Positions 16,714 through 26,100 of a stretch of DNA of 52,633 nucleotides are shown here, in pieces. Origin of the DNA: an uncultured Bacteroidales bacterium (lineage in GTDB: Bacteria > Bacteroidota > Bacteroidia > Bacteroidales > Paludibacteraceae). A program made the position numbers and the translations under genes. Where the stretch lies: contig CAKZZM010000144.1 of NCBI GenBank assembly GCA_937885465.1, positions 1 through 52,633 of the forward strand. Direction: 5' to 3'. Within the stretch, counting starts at the first letter, position 1; every line of letters starts with the position of its first letter. The notes beneath the pieces were generated by a model that saw only the letters and a program-made list of their open reading frames with translations, searched no databases and was not told the origin of the DNA.

Positions 16714-18264
16714 ATGGAAAAGGCTGAACTTTTGGAGCAGTTAAAGGCGTTGCTCGCAGGTGATGTATCGGAGATTAAGGATCAGGTAGATGAGATTAAG
16801 AGTCGCTTCTATCGCATCACTCGTGAAGAGAAAGCGGGAAATGACGAAGTAGAAATCAGTAAAGCGCAAAGCGACGAGGGGGAAAATATCGCAGCAGTGG
16901 AGAACGCCTCCGAGCGTTCAGACTTAAAAAAGGAAGAAGCAGACGAGAACGCCTCCGAGCGTTTGGTTGTGGAGAACGCCTCCGAGCGTTCAGACGAGAT
17001 TGAGAGTCAGTTCAAGCAGTTGCTGCAGGAATATAAGTCCCGTCGTGCCGAACTCGCTGCCAAGAAAGAGGCAGAGGCGCAAGAAAACTTGCTAAAAAAA
17101 GAGAATATCCTTGATAGGATGAAAGCGCTTGCCGAGAATGAGACAGCCGATGTAAGCGAAAATCTGCAGCAGTTCCGTTTGTTGCAGGCAGAGTGGAAGG
17201 CTATCGGGCCTGTTCCGCCCCAGAACACAGCCTCTTTGCAGAAGAGGTACGCAGCATACGGGGAGCAATTTTATGATCTGCTGAAAATCAATATCGAACT
17301 TCGAGAATATGATTTTAAGAAGAATCTCGTAGAGAAGAATGCCCTTATCGCTGCGGCAGAGGAGTTGCAGAATAAGGCGGATATAGTTGAAGCAAACAGG
17401 CAGTTGCAGAAACTACATGAGCAATGGGCGGAGATAGGGCCGGTCGCTAAAGAGATAAGGGAAGAGGTTTGGCAGAGATTTAAGGATGCCTCGTCCGTGA
17501 TAAATAAAAAACATCAGGAGTATTTCACGGCCTTGCACGCCAAGGAGCAAGAAAATCTTGAAAAGAAAGAGATGATTATCGCTCAGTTGCGCGATATGGA
17601 CATTGACTCGTTATCGTCTCATAAAGATTGGGAAGAAGCAACGAAGAAAGTGTTAGAGTTGCAGGCAGAGTGGAGAAAGATAGGGTTCGCACCTAAAAAA
17701 AACAATCAGATTATATATGACGAATATCGGTCATACACTGACCGTTTCTTTCTGGCGAAGACTGCTCATTATAAAGATGCACGCAATGTGTTTGCTGAAA
17801 ATCTGAAACAGAAACGGGCACTCATAGAAGAGGCTGAGGCTTTGAAAGACTCTACCGAATGGAAAGAGACAACCAAGAAGTTCATCGACCTGCAAAACCG
17901 TTGGAAAGAGATAGGACCTGTAACACGAAAACACTCTGACGAGGTTTGGAAGCAGTTTACTCAGGCCTGTGACTATTTCTTTGCACATAAGAAAGAAGCT
18001 CTGCAGCAGACACGTGACTCTTATATGCAGAGGAAAGCGCAGAAAGAGGGCAAGGGAGGAGCTCTTACTGACGACAGGCGCAAACTCTTGAAAATGTACG
18101 AAAGTTTAGAGGCGGAAACAAAGACGATGGAGAATAATATGGGCTTCTTCACCGGTAAGGCAAGTGCGCTCCTTGATAGCATGAAAAAGAAGATCGAAGC
18201 CAATAAGCAAAAGATGGCTGATATAGAAGCGAAGATTAACGCATTAGACGATGAAACTGATTGA
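16714..18264 (+). CDS. DUF349 coiled-coil protein with in-frame VENASERS repeats
   Basis: The 516-residue, strongly charged protein carries about four DUF349 modules (recurring LQAEWKAIGPVP, LHEQWAEIGPVA, LQAEWRKIGFAP, LQNRWKEIGPVT), each roughly 70 residues, predicted as helical coiled coil. Family function is unknown. No signal peptide, so probably cytosolic. Residues about 62-93 hold three family A units, read as VENASERS, ENASERL and VENASERS, in a variable charged segment before the first module. It overlaps ftsE by 14 bp, implying coupled translation. Confidence 0.85.
   Translation: MEKAELLEQLKALLAGDVSEIKDQVDEIKSRFYRITREEKAGNDEVEISKAQSDEGENIAAVENASERSDLKKEEADENASERLVVENASERSDEIESQFKQLLQEYKSRRAELAAKKEAEAQENLLKKENILDRMKALAENETADVSENLQQFRLLQAEWKAIGPVPPQNTASLQKRYAAYGEQFYDLLKINIELREYDFKKNLVEKNALIAAAEELQNKADIVEANRQLQKLHEQWAEIGPVAKEIREEVWQRFKDASSVINKKHQEYFTALHAKEQENLEKKEMIIAQLRDMDIDSLSSHKDWEEATKKVLELQAEWRKIGFAPKKNNQIIYDEYRSYTDRFFLAKTAHYKDARNVFAENLKQKRALIEEAEALKDSTEWKETTKKFIDLQNRWKEIGPVTRKHSDEVWKQFTQACDYFFAHKKEALQQTRDSYMQRKAQKEGKGGALTDDRRKLLKMYESLEAETKTMENNMGFFTGKASALLDSMKKKIEANKQKMADIEAKINALDDETD
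16897..16992. repeat. Three family A copies inside the DUF349 gene
   Basis: Copies at 16897-16920, 16945-16963 (lacking the first bases) and 16969-16992, all of the GCC/GAG type and all in the frame V-E-N-A-S-E-R. The last two are 24 bp apart; the first two are separated by an Asp/Lys/Glu-rich segment. Confidence 0.92.
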
Positions 18265-18916
18265 TTATAATAATGTAGAAATTCGGCAAGTTGAGCAAAT
18301 AGTGCTTCGAGATGTCAATTTTACGGTGAACAGCGGAGAGATGGTCTATTTGCTTGGGCGAGTAGGGTGCGGTAAGTCCTCGCTGATGAAGACTTTCTAT
18401 GGGGAGGTACCTATCTATTCAGGAGAAGCACATTTCCTTGATTACGACCTCTCTCATCTGAAAAGAAAACAGGTGCCATATCTAAGGAGACGTATAGGCA
18501 TCGTCTTTCAAGATTTCCAACTGCTAATTGACCGCAGTGTAGAGGAAAATCTGTTTTTTGTGCTCAAAGCAACAGGCTGGAAAGATAAGCGCGTCATGCG
18601 GGACCATATCCAAGAGGTGTTATCCCAAGTGGGGATGGCGGAGAAGGCATATAAGATGCCCCATCAACTATCCGGCGGAGAGCAGCAACGAGTCGTCATT
18701 GCACGAGCCTTGCTCAACTCACCGGGGATTATACTTGCTGACGAGCCGACAGGTAACCTTGATATGGAAACAGGGAACGATATAATGCAACTCCTCTCAG
18801 CCATTCAACAAGCAGGTACCGCCGTTATCATGTCAACCCATAATCTCGAGTGGGTAGCGCGATACCCCGGGCGACATTTCCGCTTCTCTGACGGCACAAT
18901 AAAGGTTGAAGAATAG
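18251..18916 (+). CDS. ftsE: FtsE-like ABC transporter ATP-binding protein
   Basis: The 221-residue ATPase has Walker A GRVGCGKS (36-43), Q-loop FQDFQLL, signature LSGGEQQRV, Walker B IILADEPTG and switch His STHN. Length and the pattern GIVFQDFQLLIDRSVEENLFFVL match FtsE, which with FtsX controls peptidoglycan hydrolases at the septum. ftsX is not adjacent, as is common in Bacteroidota, so a LolD-type role is a lesser alternative. Its TAG stop is formed where a family A repeat begins (TAG|TGG). Confidence 0.8.
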   Translation: MKLIDYNNVEIRQVEQIVLRDVNFTVNSGEMVYLLGRVGCGKSSLMKTFYGEVPIYSGEAHFLDYDLSHLKRKQVPYLRRRIGIVFQDFQLLIDRSVEENLFFVLKATGWKDKRVMRDHIQEVLSQVGMAEKAYKMPHQLSGGEQQRVVIARALLNSPGIILADEPTGNLDMETGNDIMQLLSAIQQAGTAVIMSTHNLEWVARYPGRHFRFSDGTIKVEE

Positions 18917-18940
18917 TGGAGAACGTCTCCGAACGTTCAT
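18916..18940. repeat. Family A copy abutting the ftsE stop codon
   Basis: GTGGAGAACGTCTCCGAACG plus TTCATAC; its first G is the last base of the ftsE TAG stop codon. Confidence 0.85.
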
Positions 18941-18955
18941 ACTTAATGAGTTTGT

Positions 18956-18999
18956 AAAGCAAGCATAAAATCCACAGGGCTTTATGCTTGCTTTTTTTT
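18956..18999 (+). terminator. Rho-independent terminator after ftsE
   Basis: 14-bp perfect stem AAAGCAAGCATAAA / TTTATGCTTGCTTT with a 10-nt loop, followed by a run of T. It ends the DUF349-ftsE operon. Confidence 0.88.
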
Positions 19000-19146
19000 A
19001 CTCTTTAATGTTTCCTGCTAATTTCGCCCAAAATTTTAATTTTTGGATAATTGTGGGTAATTGTTGACCAAAAAACAAAAAAACGAAGTTTTTTCGCTAA
19101 ATTCGTCTAATTCGCCGATAAAAAAAGGTAGAGACGGTGTTTCTCT

Positions 19147-19183
19147 CCGTCTCGTACTCTCTGATGTGGGAAACTTCAGTTAA
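19147..19183. repeat. Family F repeat at the 3' end of the PL11 gene
   Basis: CCGTCTCGTACTCTCTGATG followed by TGGGAAACTTCAGTTAA. A copy with three or four substitutions lies at 45931-45966 downstream of porT. Here it overlaps the TGA stop and last codons of the lyase. A short GAGACGG/CCGTCTC stem precedes it (19131-19153). Confidence 0.65.
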
Positions 19184-21302
19184 TCTTTACCCCGAGCGGG
19201 GAATATAACTCTCCGTCACGGACGATTATTATTTGTCCGTTGCGTATAATTTTGTTGCTACTTAGGTTATTGCTGTTAAGGTTATTGCTATTGTTATCAT
19301 CAGATGATTCGCCGGTTTTCTGTTGTACTTCATCGAACTTCGTACCGGTATTATCTTGGTTTTTAGGCAGGAAATAGTCGGGCAAGTAGAAACCTAAATG
19401 CGGTGGTTGATTATAGGCGCAGTTCTGCCATGCAATACCCATGCGATAGAGGTGATCTTGCATAAGGCAAGGTACGCGATATGCCGTTGGGAGCGGTGTA
19501 GTGAATAACATCAGTTCGACTTGTGAGGCAGACCAATCTTTCTCATATTTATACATGATCAACTCTTCGCGCCAATCGCCGAGGATGTCGGCTTGTAGGC
19601 AAGGTGTCGCCTTTGTTGTATTGCACGATTGCGGCTGTCCGTAAGAAGAAAATTCCATAATAGTTGCGGCACTACTGCCGTTCCACTTACGAATACGCGG
19701 GAACGATTTGAGTGAGTCGGAGTTATAGCGCCCGTCAAAAGTCTGATCGTATATGTCACCTGTCCAATAGATGCGGAAATTAGTGTCCGGCTTCTTTGCT
19801 ACTACGACTGAGCCGTCTTCACAAGAATAGCTGTTATTATCAATACTACTCCAGCACTCATATCCTCTGTGGTTGGGGAAGAAATTTGCAGCGAGGCCTC
19901 TGCCGGTATCTGAAGAACCGGTGGCGCGGGCAAGTATCTCTCCCGTTGTGGCATCGTGCACATCGTATCCGTACGGGCTTTCTTCGTGCGGCATCATTAT
20001 CTCTAATCCGGGGCGGTCAGGAACGAGGTCTGCAAGGTGTATGGCATCGCCATGTCCTAAACCGGTAGAGCAAAGTAGTTTGCCGTCATTATCTATTGTA
20101 GCCCCGCCCGTTACTATCTCATCTTTCCCGTCGCCATCGACATCTCCGACTGATATGCCGTGCACTCCTTGCCCGTAGGCAGTGGCGGTGAGACCTGACG
20201 CTGAAGCGATAGTATTGTTGTTCCCATCGGTGACTATCCACGCTGATTTAGAAGTAGAGGCGTGTAGCCAACGGGTGGTTAGTTGCGTGCCGTTCCAATC
20301 TACTGCCCATATATAGCAGCGTGTGTAATAGCCGCGTCCCATGATGGCGGAGGGTAGAGCATCTTCTCCGTCTAAATGAGCTACGCATGCTATCATGCGG
20401 TTGCCGCGGTTGAAATTACTATCCCCCCAAGCGGATGTGTTATATGTAGCAGCACCACCTACTGAGCAGGCTCGATTGGGGCGATACCAAATAGTATGTA
20501 GTGCTTCACCCGTTGTACCACGGAAGACTGTCAGTAGTTCTTCTCCGCCTGTTATATGTCCGTTGGAATTGACATAAGTTGCAGTGTTGTCAATGTTACT
20601 TATGGCTGCATCGGTAGCGGCTGCGCTGACATAATTGCCGAGACCGTCTTTTGAACCCGGGGCTGTCTGGCAAATCATCTCTGCTTTGCCGTCACCATCA
20701 AAGTCGTAAACAAGGAATTGCGTATAGTGGTTGCCGGAGCGAATATTAAGTCCGAGATTAACGCTCCAAAGCATAGTGCCGTCCATCTCGTATGCTCGTA
20801 AGATACAAGGTGACGAATAGCCTTTACTACCATTGTCGCGGGTGTTATCCGGCATCCATTTAACAACCATCTCATAGTCACCATCACCATCGAGGTCCCC
20901 TACGCTGATATCATCGGGACGATAGCGACCTGTAGTATTGCCGCTTCTGATAGAAGAAGGACGAGCAAGAGGAATACTCTTGTAGATAGTGGACCATGCC
21001 GTAGTGCTGAATGTCTCGGTTGAGTCTGCCCATAACGCCTGAATGGTGTATGTGTCATTCGCCTGACCGGAAGGATCTAATAGTGAGCAGGTTGCTGTTA
21101 ACGGCTCAGATGTGATAAGGATATTGTTGCGAAGAACCTGAAAAGGGAGTGAGTCAGGGTCAGACTTGAGCGAGCGCCAACTAATATGCACGCCCCTGCC
21201 CGTATATACTGCTACCGGTGCACGATGAAGAACCTCATGCGTCTGCTGTGCTGATACCGCAACACAAGCAAAGATTAAAAGAGATGATAAAAGTTTTTTC
21301 AT
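19176..21302 (-). CDS. Secreted rhamnogalacturonan lyase-like protein (PL11) with T9SS-type tail
   Basis: The start is ATG 21302, giving the signal peptide MKKLLSSLLIFACVAVSAQQ; the longer open frame runs through a family A repeat. The 708-residue protein has an N-terminal Fn3-like domain (HEVLHRAPVAVYTGRGVHISWR) and a propeller with Ca-binding motifs VGDLDGDGDYEMVV, VYDFDGDGKAEMI and VGDVDGDGKDEIVTG, plus ADILGDWREELI. This is the PL11 (YesW/YesX) pattern, cleaving rhamnogalacturonan I of pectin. After an Asn/Ser-rich linker it ends in GELYSPLGVKIN, shared with the S8 peptidase and likely a T9SS sorting tail. No SusCD pair or other pectin genes are nearby, so this is not a typical PUL. Confidence 0.85.
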   Translation of the reverse strand: MKKLLSSLLIFACVAVSAQQTHEVLHRAPVAVYTGRGVHISWRSLKSDPDSLPFQVLRNNILITSEPLTATCSLLDPSGQANDTYTIQALWADSTETFSTTAWSTIYKSIPLARPSSIRSGNTTGRYRPDDISVGDLDGDGDYEMVVKWMPDNTRDNGSKGYSSPCILRAYEMDGTMLWSVNLGLNIRSGNHYTQFLVYDFDGDGKAEMICQTAPGSKDGLGNYVSAAATDAAISNIDNTATYVNSNGHITGGEELLTVFRGTTGEALHTIWYRPNRACSVGGAATYNTSAWGDSNFNRGNRMIACVAHLDGEDALPSAIMGRGYYTRCYIWAVDWNGTQLTTRWLHASTSKSAWIVTDGNNNTIASASGLTATAYGQGVHGISVGDVDGDGKDEIVTGGATIDNDGKLLCSTGLGHGDAIHLADLVPDRPGLEIMMPHEESPYGYDVHDATTGEILARATGSSDTGRGLAANFFPNHRGYECWSSIDNNSYSCEDGSVVVAKKPDTNFRIYWTGDIYDQTFDGRYNSDSLKSFPRIRKWNGSSAATIMEFSSYGQPQSCNTTKATPCLQADILGDWREELIMYKYEKDWSASQVELMLFTTPLPTAYRVPCLMQDHLYRMGIAWQNCAYNQPPHLGFYLPDYFLPKNQDNTGTKFDEVQQKTGESSDDNNSNNLNSNNLSSNKIIRNGQIIIVRDGELYSPLGVKIN
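19256..19295. repeat. 15-bp tandem repeat encoding the Asn-rich linker of the PL11 protein
   Basis: On the coding strand AGCAATAACCTTAAC, AGCAATAACCTAAGT and AGCAACAAAATT: about 2.5 units of 15 bp coding SNNLN / SNNLS / SNKI. It sits between the lyase domain and the sorting tail. Confidence 0.6.
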
Positions 21303-21375
21303 GATAATTAGAGATAAATTAGAGGTTACTGCACGCGAGAAGAAAGCCGCGCGTGTACTCCGGCATATTAAATAT

Positions 21376-21398
21376 GAACGTTCGGAGACGTTCTCCAC
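21376..21398. repeat. Family A copy between comM and the PL11 gene
   Basis: Reverse orientation: GAACGTTCGGAGACGTTCTC then CAC. It lies 7 bp after the comM stop codon. Confidence 0.85.
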
Positions 21399-21405
21399 TA
21401 TTGGA

Positions 21406-22944
21406 TTATCCCGCCCATGTTTCGCGATCGAGGTTACGATATTGAACTGCCTCAGCAATATGCGAAGCATTAATCTTTTCGGCCCCGTTAAGATCGGCTA
21501 TCGTTCTTGCTACCTTCAGTACTCTTTCGTATGCCCGTGCAGAGAGTGCTAATCGTTTCATGGCGGTATTGAGAAGTTGTTGTTCACTGTCACCGAGGAC
21601 ACAGAATTGCCGCAACATTCGTGCGGTCATTTGAGCGTTGCAATAAATGTTCTCTTCGCCTGAGAATCGTGCTGCCTGTAGCTCGCGGGCTGCCAACACC
21701 CTTGCTCTTATATCTGCCGAACATTCACTTTGAGTCTTTTTCTGCAGTTCTTGAATAGGTACTGCCGCTATTTCTACTTGCAGGTCGATGCGGTCAAGTA
21801 GAGGTCCGCTGATGCGGGAAAGATAGCGGTGTCGGATAGCGGGAGTGCAAGTGCAATTATGTGTCGGGTCCCCGTAGTGCCCGCACGGACAGGGGTTCAT
21901 GGCTGCTACTAACATAAAGGAAGCAGGATATTCGACCGACATCTTGGCCCTATTAACGCTTATCTTTCTGTCTTCTAACGGTTGCCGCATCACCTCTAAG
22001 ACGGTGCGCTTATATTCGGGTAACTCATCAAGGAAAAGGACGCCGTTATGCGCAAGCGATATTTCGCCCGGATGCGGGTTAGTCCCGCCTCCGATGAGTG
22101 CTACATCGGTTATTGTGTGGTGAGGTGAGCGGAACGGGCGTTGGGTAATCAAACTGGTAGAATGGTTTAATAAACCTGCTACCGAATGTATCTTTGTTGT
22201 TTCTAATGCCTCTTCTAATGTCAGTGGCGGGAGAATGGAAGGGAGTCGCTTTGCCATCATTGATTTACCTGCTCCCGGAGGACCAACCATCAGAATATTA
22301 TGCCCTCCTGCTGCCGCCACTTCTAATGCTCGCCTTACATTATGCTGACCTCGCACATCCGCAAAATCCATATCCGGATGAAAAGCATGCAGGACAAACT
22401 CTTTCTCGACATCTACTTCGGTCGGTTCTATATCTTGCAGTCCTGAGAGAAAGAGAATAACCTCTCTCAGGTTTACTGCGGCTATAACATCTAACCCTTT
22501 AACAACGGCGGCTTCGGTAGCATTGGCAGCAGGTAAGATAATCCCCTTATATCCTTCTTTCTTAGCGCATAGGGCGATAGGCAACGCTCCTTTTACGGGC
22601 TGCAACGAACCATCTAACGACAACTCTCCGATCATCATATAGTCTGACAATCTCGCAGTCGGTATTTGCTCGTTCGCGGCTAACATACCGATACCCAATG
22701 GTAAGTCGTAGGCGGCTCCTTCTTTTTTTATGTCGGCAGGAGCCATATTGATAACGAGTGATCGTCCGGTGTGGCCGTAACCTGATATATGGGCAGCAGA
22801 GGCGATGCGCTCACGACTTTCGCGAACAGCGTTGTCGGGCAGACCTACCAAGACAAATTCCGAACCGCGAGAACTTGTTACCTCTATCGTAATAGGTACT
22901 GCATCAATACCCAAAACCGCTGCACTATAAGTTTTTACTAACAT
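21406..22944 (-). CDS. comM: YifB/ComM-family Mg-chelatase-like AAA+ ATPase
   Basis: The start is ATG 22944 (MLVKTYSAAVLGIDAVPITIEV), the canonical N-terminus; the frame open upstream to 23007 is families E and B. The 512-residue protein has an N-terminal Lon-like fold, Walker A GPPGAGKSMMAKRL, Walker B VLFLDELPEY, an arginine-finger region SFMLVAAMNPCPCGHYGDP with Cys residues (CPCG, CTC) and a C-terminal helical domain. ComM is a branch-migration helicase that helps integrate DNA during natural transformation. It follows tamB in the same direction after a repeat-filled spacer. Confidence 0.9.
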   Translation of the reverse strand: MLVKTYSAAVLGIDAVPITIEVTSSRGSEFVLVGLPDNAVRESRERIASAAHISGYGHTGRSLVINMAPADIKKEGAAYDLPLGIGMLAANEQIPTARLSDYMMIGELSLDGSLQPVKGALPIALCAKKEGYKGIILPAANATEAAVVKGLDVIAAVNLREVILFLSGLQDIEPTEVDVEKEFVLHAFHPDMDFADVRGQHNVRRALEVAAAGGHNILMVGPPGAGKSMMAKRLPSILPPLTLEEALETTKIHSVAGLLNHSTSLITQRPFRSPHHTITDVALIGGGTNPHPGEISLAHNGVLFLDELPEYKRTVLEVMRQPLEDRKISVNRAKMSVEYPASFMLVAAMNPCPCGHYGDPTHNCTCTPAIRHRYLSRISGPLLDRIDLQVEIAAVPIQELQKKTQSECSADIRARVLAARELQAARFSGEENIYCNAQMTARMLRQFCVLGDSEQQLLNTAMKRLALSARAYERVLKVARTIADLNGAEKINASHIAEAVQYRNLDRETWAG

Positions 22945-22947
22945 AAA

Positions 22948-23118
22948 GAAAGTTAAAAGTTGAAAGTTGAAAGCCCTTCGTACATAGCGCAAGCGGTACT
23001 TCGTCACTTGGTACTTAGTCTTTCCTCTTTCGCCGAATGATATTCGGCGGAATTGACAATGTTTTTCTTTTTACCGTATCTTTCGCCGAATATCCGGCGA
23101 AAGTGATAATGTTTTTCC
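22948..23118. repeat. Repeat-only spacer between tamB and comM (E, B, C, C)
   Basis: In order: family E (AAGTTAAAAGTTGAAAGTTG, AAAGCCC), family B (TTCGTACATAGCGCAAGCGG, TACTTCGTCACTTGGTACTT), then two C palindromes, CGCCGAATGATATTCGGCG (23031-23049) and CGCCGAATATCCGGCG (23084-23099). Each palindrome is followed by AAKTGAYAATGTTTTTC, YTTTYACCGT, so the C unit is a tandem duplication of about 50 bp. The end of the second unit overlaps the TGA stop of tamB. No promoter is visible. Confidence 0.88.
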
Positions 23119-23120
23119 TT

Positions 23121-26100
23121 TCACCGTTTACCCCGCCAGTTGAATTCGTGTTTGAATACAAAACCAACACCCTGGACCGTATTCGCTTGACGAAGAGAAT
23201 ATTTGTCAACAGTATGGGTATAAGCCTTAGCACGAACCTTGCCGTCCTGAGTGAGCATATATTCAATATCCAAATTGCCAAACACAGGTTGATTGGAAAT
23301 ATCATTATATCTGTATCCGAAGTTGCCGTTAATCAGAAGACCCCGCACGGGGTGTATCTCAAACTGAGCCTCATATTCCTGCGAGGCATCGCTACCTTCT
23401 CCGTCCGTCCTGAAATTAAATCCGAGATTGACGACATCCGTTACCCTTGACAGCCATGAGTTAATCTGGCCGGTAACGGTAGAAGAGAGAATAGAGTAGG
23501 TCTCGTTAAGCCCTACATTATTAGTGTTTTGTAGATATTCAGGTGAGTAGAACTTATTGAACACAAGCAGATAAAGCACCTGTCTCATAAGCATCTCATC
23601 GGTATTGATAACCGCTTTTACCTGTGAGGCGACAGATTCGTCTGACGATGGCAGTTCTACGCCAAAGCGTATTACGGGATTACTGAGTCGGTCCGATAGG
23701 TTAAGAACGCAGTTAACAGGCACGCTGCCTCTATTGGTCAGAGACGATGTTTCTGTTCCGAACAAGTCTCTGAGCGATGCCGTCAAGCGATAATATGCTC
23801 GTATGTCTATTTCGGGAGCATCCGGTGCACCGCTCCAAGTAATACTACTGCCTTCATCTATTTTGAACTCTCGCCGGATAACATTTTGGAAGGTAAAATT
23901 AAAAGTGCCTTGTTGGAGGGTATAGGTGCCAAATATGCTCATGTCAGCGTCATTGGTCGTTAATTTGAGATTGCCGTTGCCTCTGCCACGCAGTTGGTCG
24001 CCGGTGTGCCGATTTAGTAAGACCGACACATCTGTTTGAGGCGTTACCTCCACTTGCAGATCAAGATGGGTAGAAGAGCGGGACGACGTACCGCTTACGC
24101 TATGCTGCGTCTGCACACCTGACTCATTAAGTGAGAACGTTCTCAGACGTTCTCCACTATTATGGTTCACAAACTCTATGAAGTTATTATCGTTAGCCGA
24201 GCGTGCATCGGATGTTGATAGCCAGAAGGTGCTGCGAGAGGTAGTTGTCGCATCTGCTGTTATGTAGCAGTCTGTCATATCACCGTGAATATTCACGGTG
24301 CCGTTAGCATATATTTTCCCTCCGTACATCTGCTCCGTAGTCTGCTCAATATTGAGTACAATGGCATGCTGCGCCTCTATATCGAGATTATATTTAATGT
24401 CTCTCCAAGAGCCGTCATGTACTACCACTCCTTCAAGCGTAGCGGGATTACCTTCCGTGTCATGAACAACCATCTTTGGGAATGAGAGGGAAGTGGAGTC
24501 CATAAGAATAGAGTCGTTTATTATATACCTTCCTCCCGTGAAAGGCACAGTGATGCCCGCATTGAATGGTTTGGCGGCGAGCTTTACCCAAGTACCGGGG
24601 AGATGACTTACGGGGTCTCTCATGCCCCATACGCGCAGTTTGCCCGTTCCTCTGCCGTCGATGTCAGTGAGGAAATTTTGACACCAATAGGAGATGAAGG
24701 TTAAGTCAACCGAGTCAGGGTAGATGTCCAGTCCCCAATATGCGTTTGGACCGCCTACAACGCCGTCAACATGAACCACATGCTTGCCCGGTTCCTGAAG
24801 CGGGTTAACTGTCCATTGACTGCTGTCAACTCGCGGATCATATACATCGCCTTTGATGATAACATGATGAAGCGAATCAAGGGTGGCAGAGGCAAAGAGA
24901 TTTCCTAATTCTCCGTTATTGATATGAGCATGCTCCATCGCCACCTCCGCTTCGAACATCGGTTTGCCCAATATGCCGTAAGCCTTTATCCAACCGGTGA
25001 CATTTCCTCCGAAATAGATAGCGCGGTGAACATCCGTCAGCACACCGAGGAAATAGTCGAGGTCAATACTTTGCAATTGAGCGTAGATAGTATCCTTCTC
25101 TGCTGTGGACGCAATACCGTTCAGATAAATATACTGCTCAGGTGACTCAGTGGAGAACGCCTCCGAGCCTTTGGACCCGGAAGCGAAGAGGAACTGCTCA
25201 ACGCTAATAGTTGTGTCTGCCGCGCAATATGTTATTCGTGAAGGATAGAGAGTCCAAAGAGAGTCAGAAAGAATAATATCAGAATGCAGGAACTCTGCGG
25301 TAATAAGCGGTTTGTCAGCATAGCGAGAGAAAGCAGTGAGCAGTTTCAACTCTCCTCCGTTATGAGCGGAGGACGTCTCCGAGCCTCCTTCGTCCTTGTT
25401 CCTTGTTCCTTGTTCCTTCGTACTTTGTTTATTCCATCCTGCAAAAAGTTGCATTGAGTCGTTCTGTGCCCGAGCATTGAGATAGAGGTGCATGTCCCCT
25501 AATTTTTGGGATGCAGGTGTGGTGCCGTGATGCTTCATTGCGAAAACCGACAGATTGAGTCTCTGACTGAGGTTATCAGCGGAGATGGTCAGGTTTTCTA
25601 TATGTTGGCTCTCTGTCTGAATATCCGGCACAACGGCTTGCAACATCAGTTCACCGCTGTGGTCATACAGATGTCCTTTGATGATAGGTTTCTGAGCAAT
25701 GGTATAAGGCAGTTCTAATACCCGGAATATGCGGTCAAGGTCGCGGGCATAGATATAAAAATCTATTTCGTTATTTGTTTCCGTCCGAAGAGTTTGTGCT
25801 AACTCCTTTTTGCTTACGATAGACGGCAACTGCCTGTATATGGCTTTCTTTGCTGATGTAAGGAGCGTGCTGTAGAGATATTCGCCCGAGAAAGAGGCGT
25901 TAAGATAATCGCAATCTATGCGCAACAATCGCTTGCGCTTTTGCAATTCTTGTTTGATATTCAACTCGCTGATAACAATAGAGTCAGGACTGAGTCCTGT
26001 AAGTGAAGACGTTCCCGGACTTTTTCCACTTGCGTGGTAGAAATAGAAATTTTGCAATGAGGCATATCCCTCAATATTATCAATATTACTGCCCGACAGT

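Noticed and set aside
18990..19150. Possible small gene or RNA between ftsE and the PL11 gene
   Set aside because: AT-rich with many stops; apart from the terminator and family F nothing is supported.
21303..21470. Longer N-terminus for the PL11 protein
   Set aside because: The extension crosses a family A repeat and precedes an excellent signal peptide at 21302.
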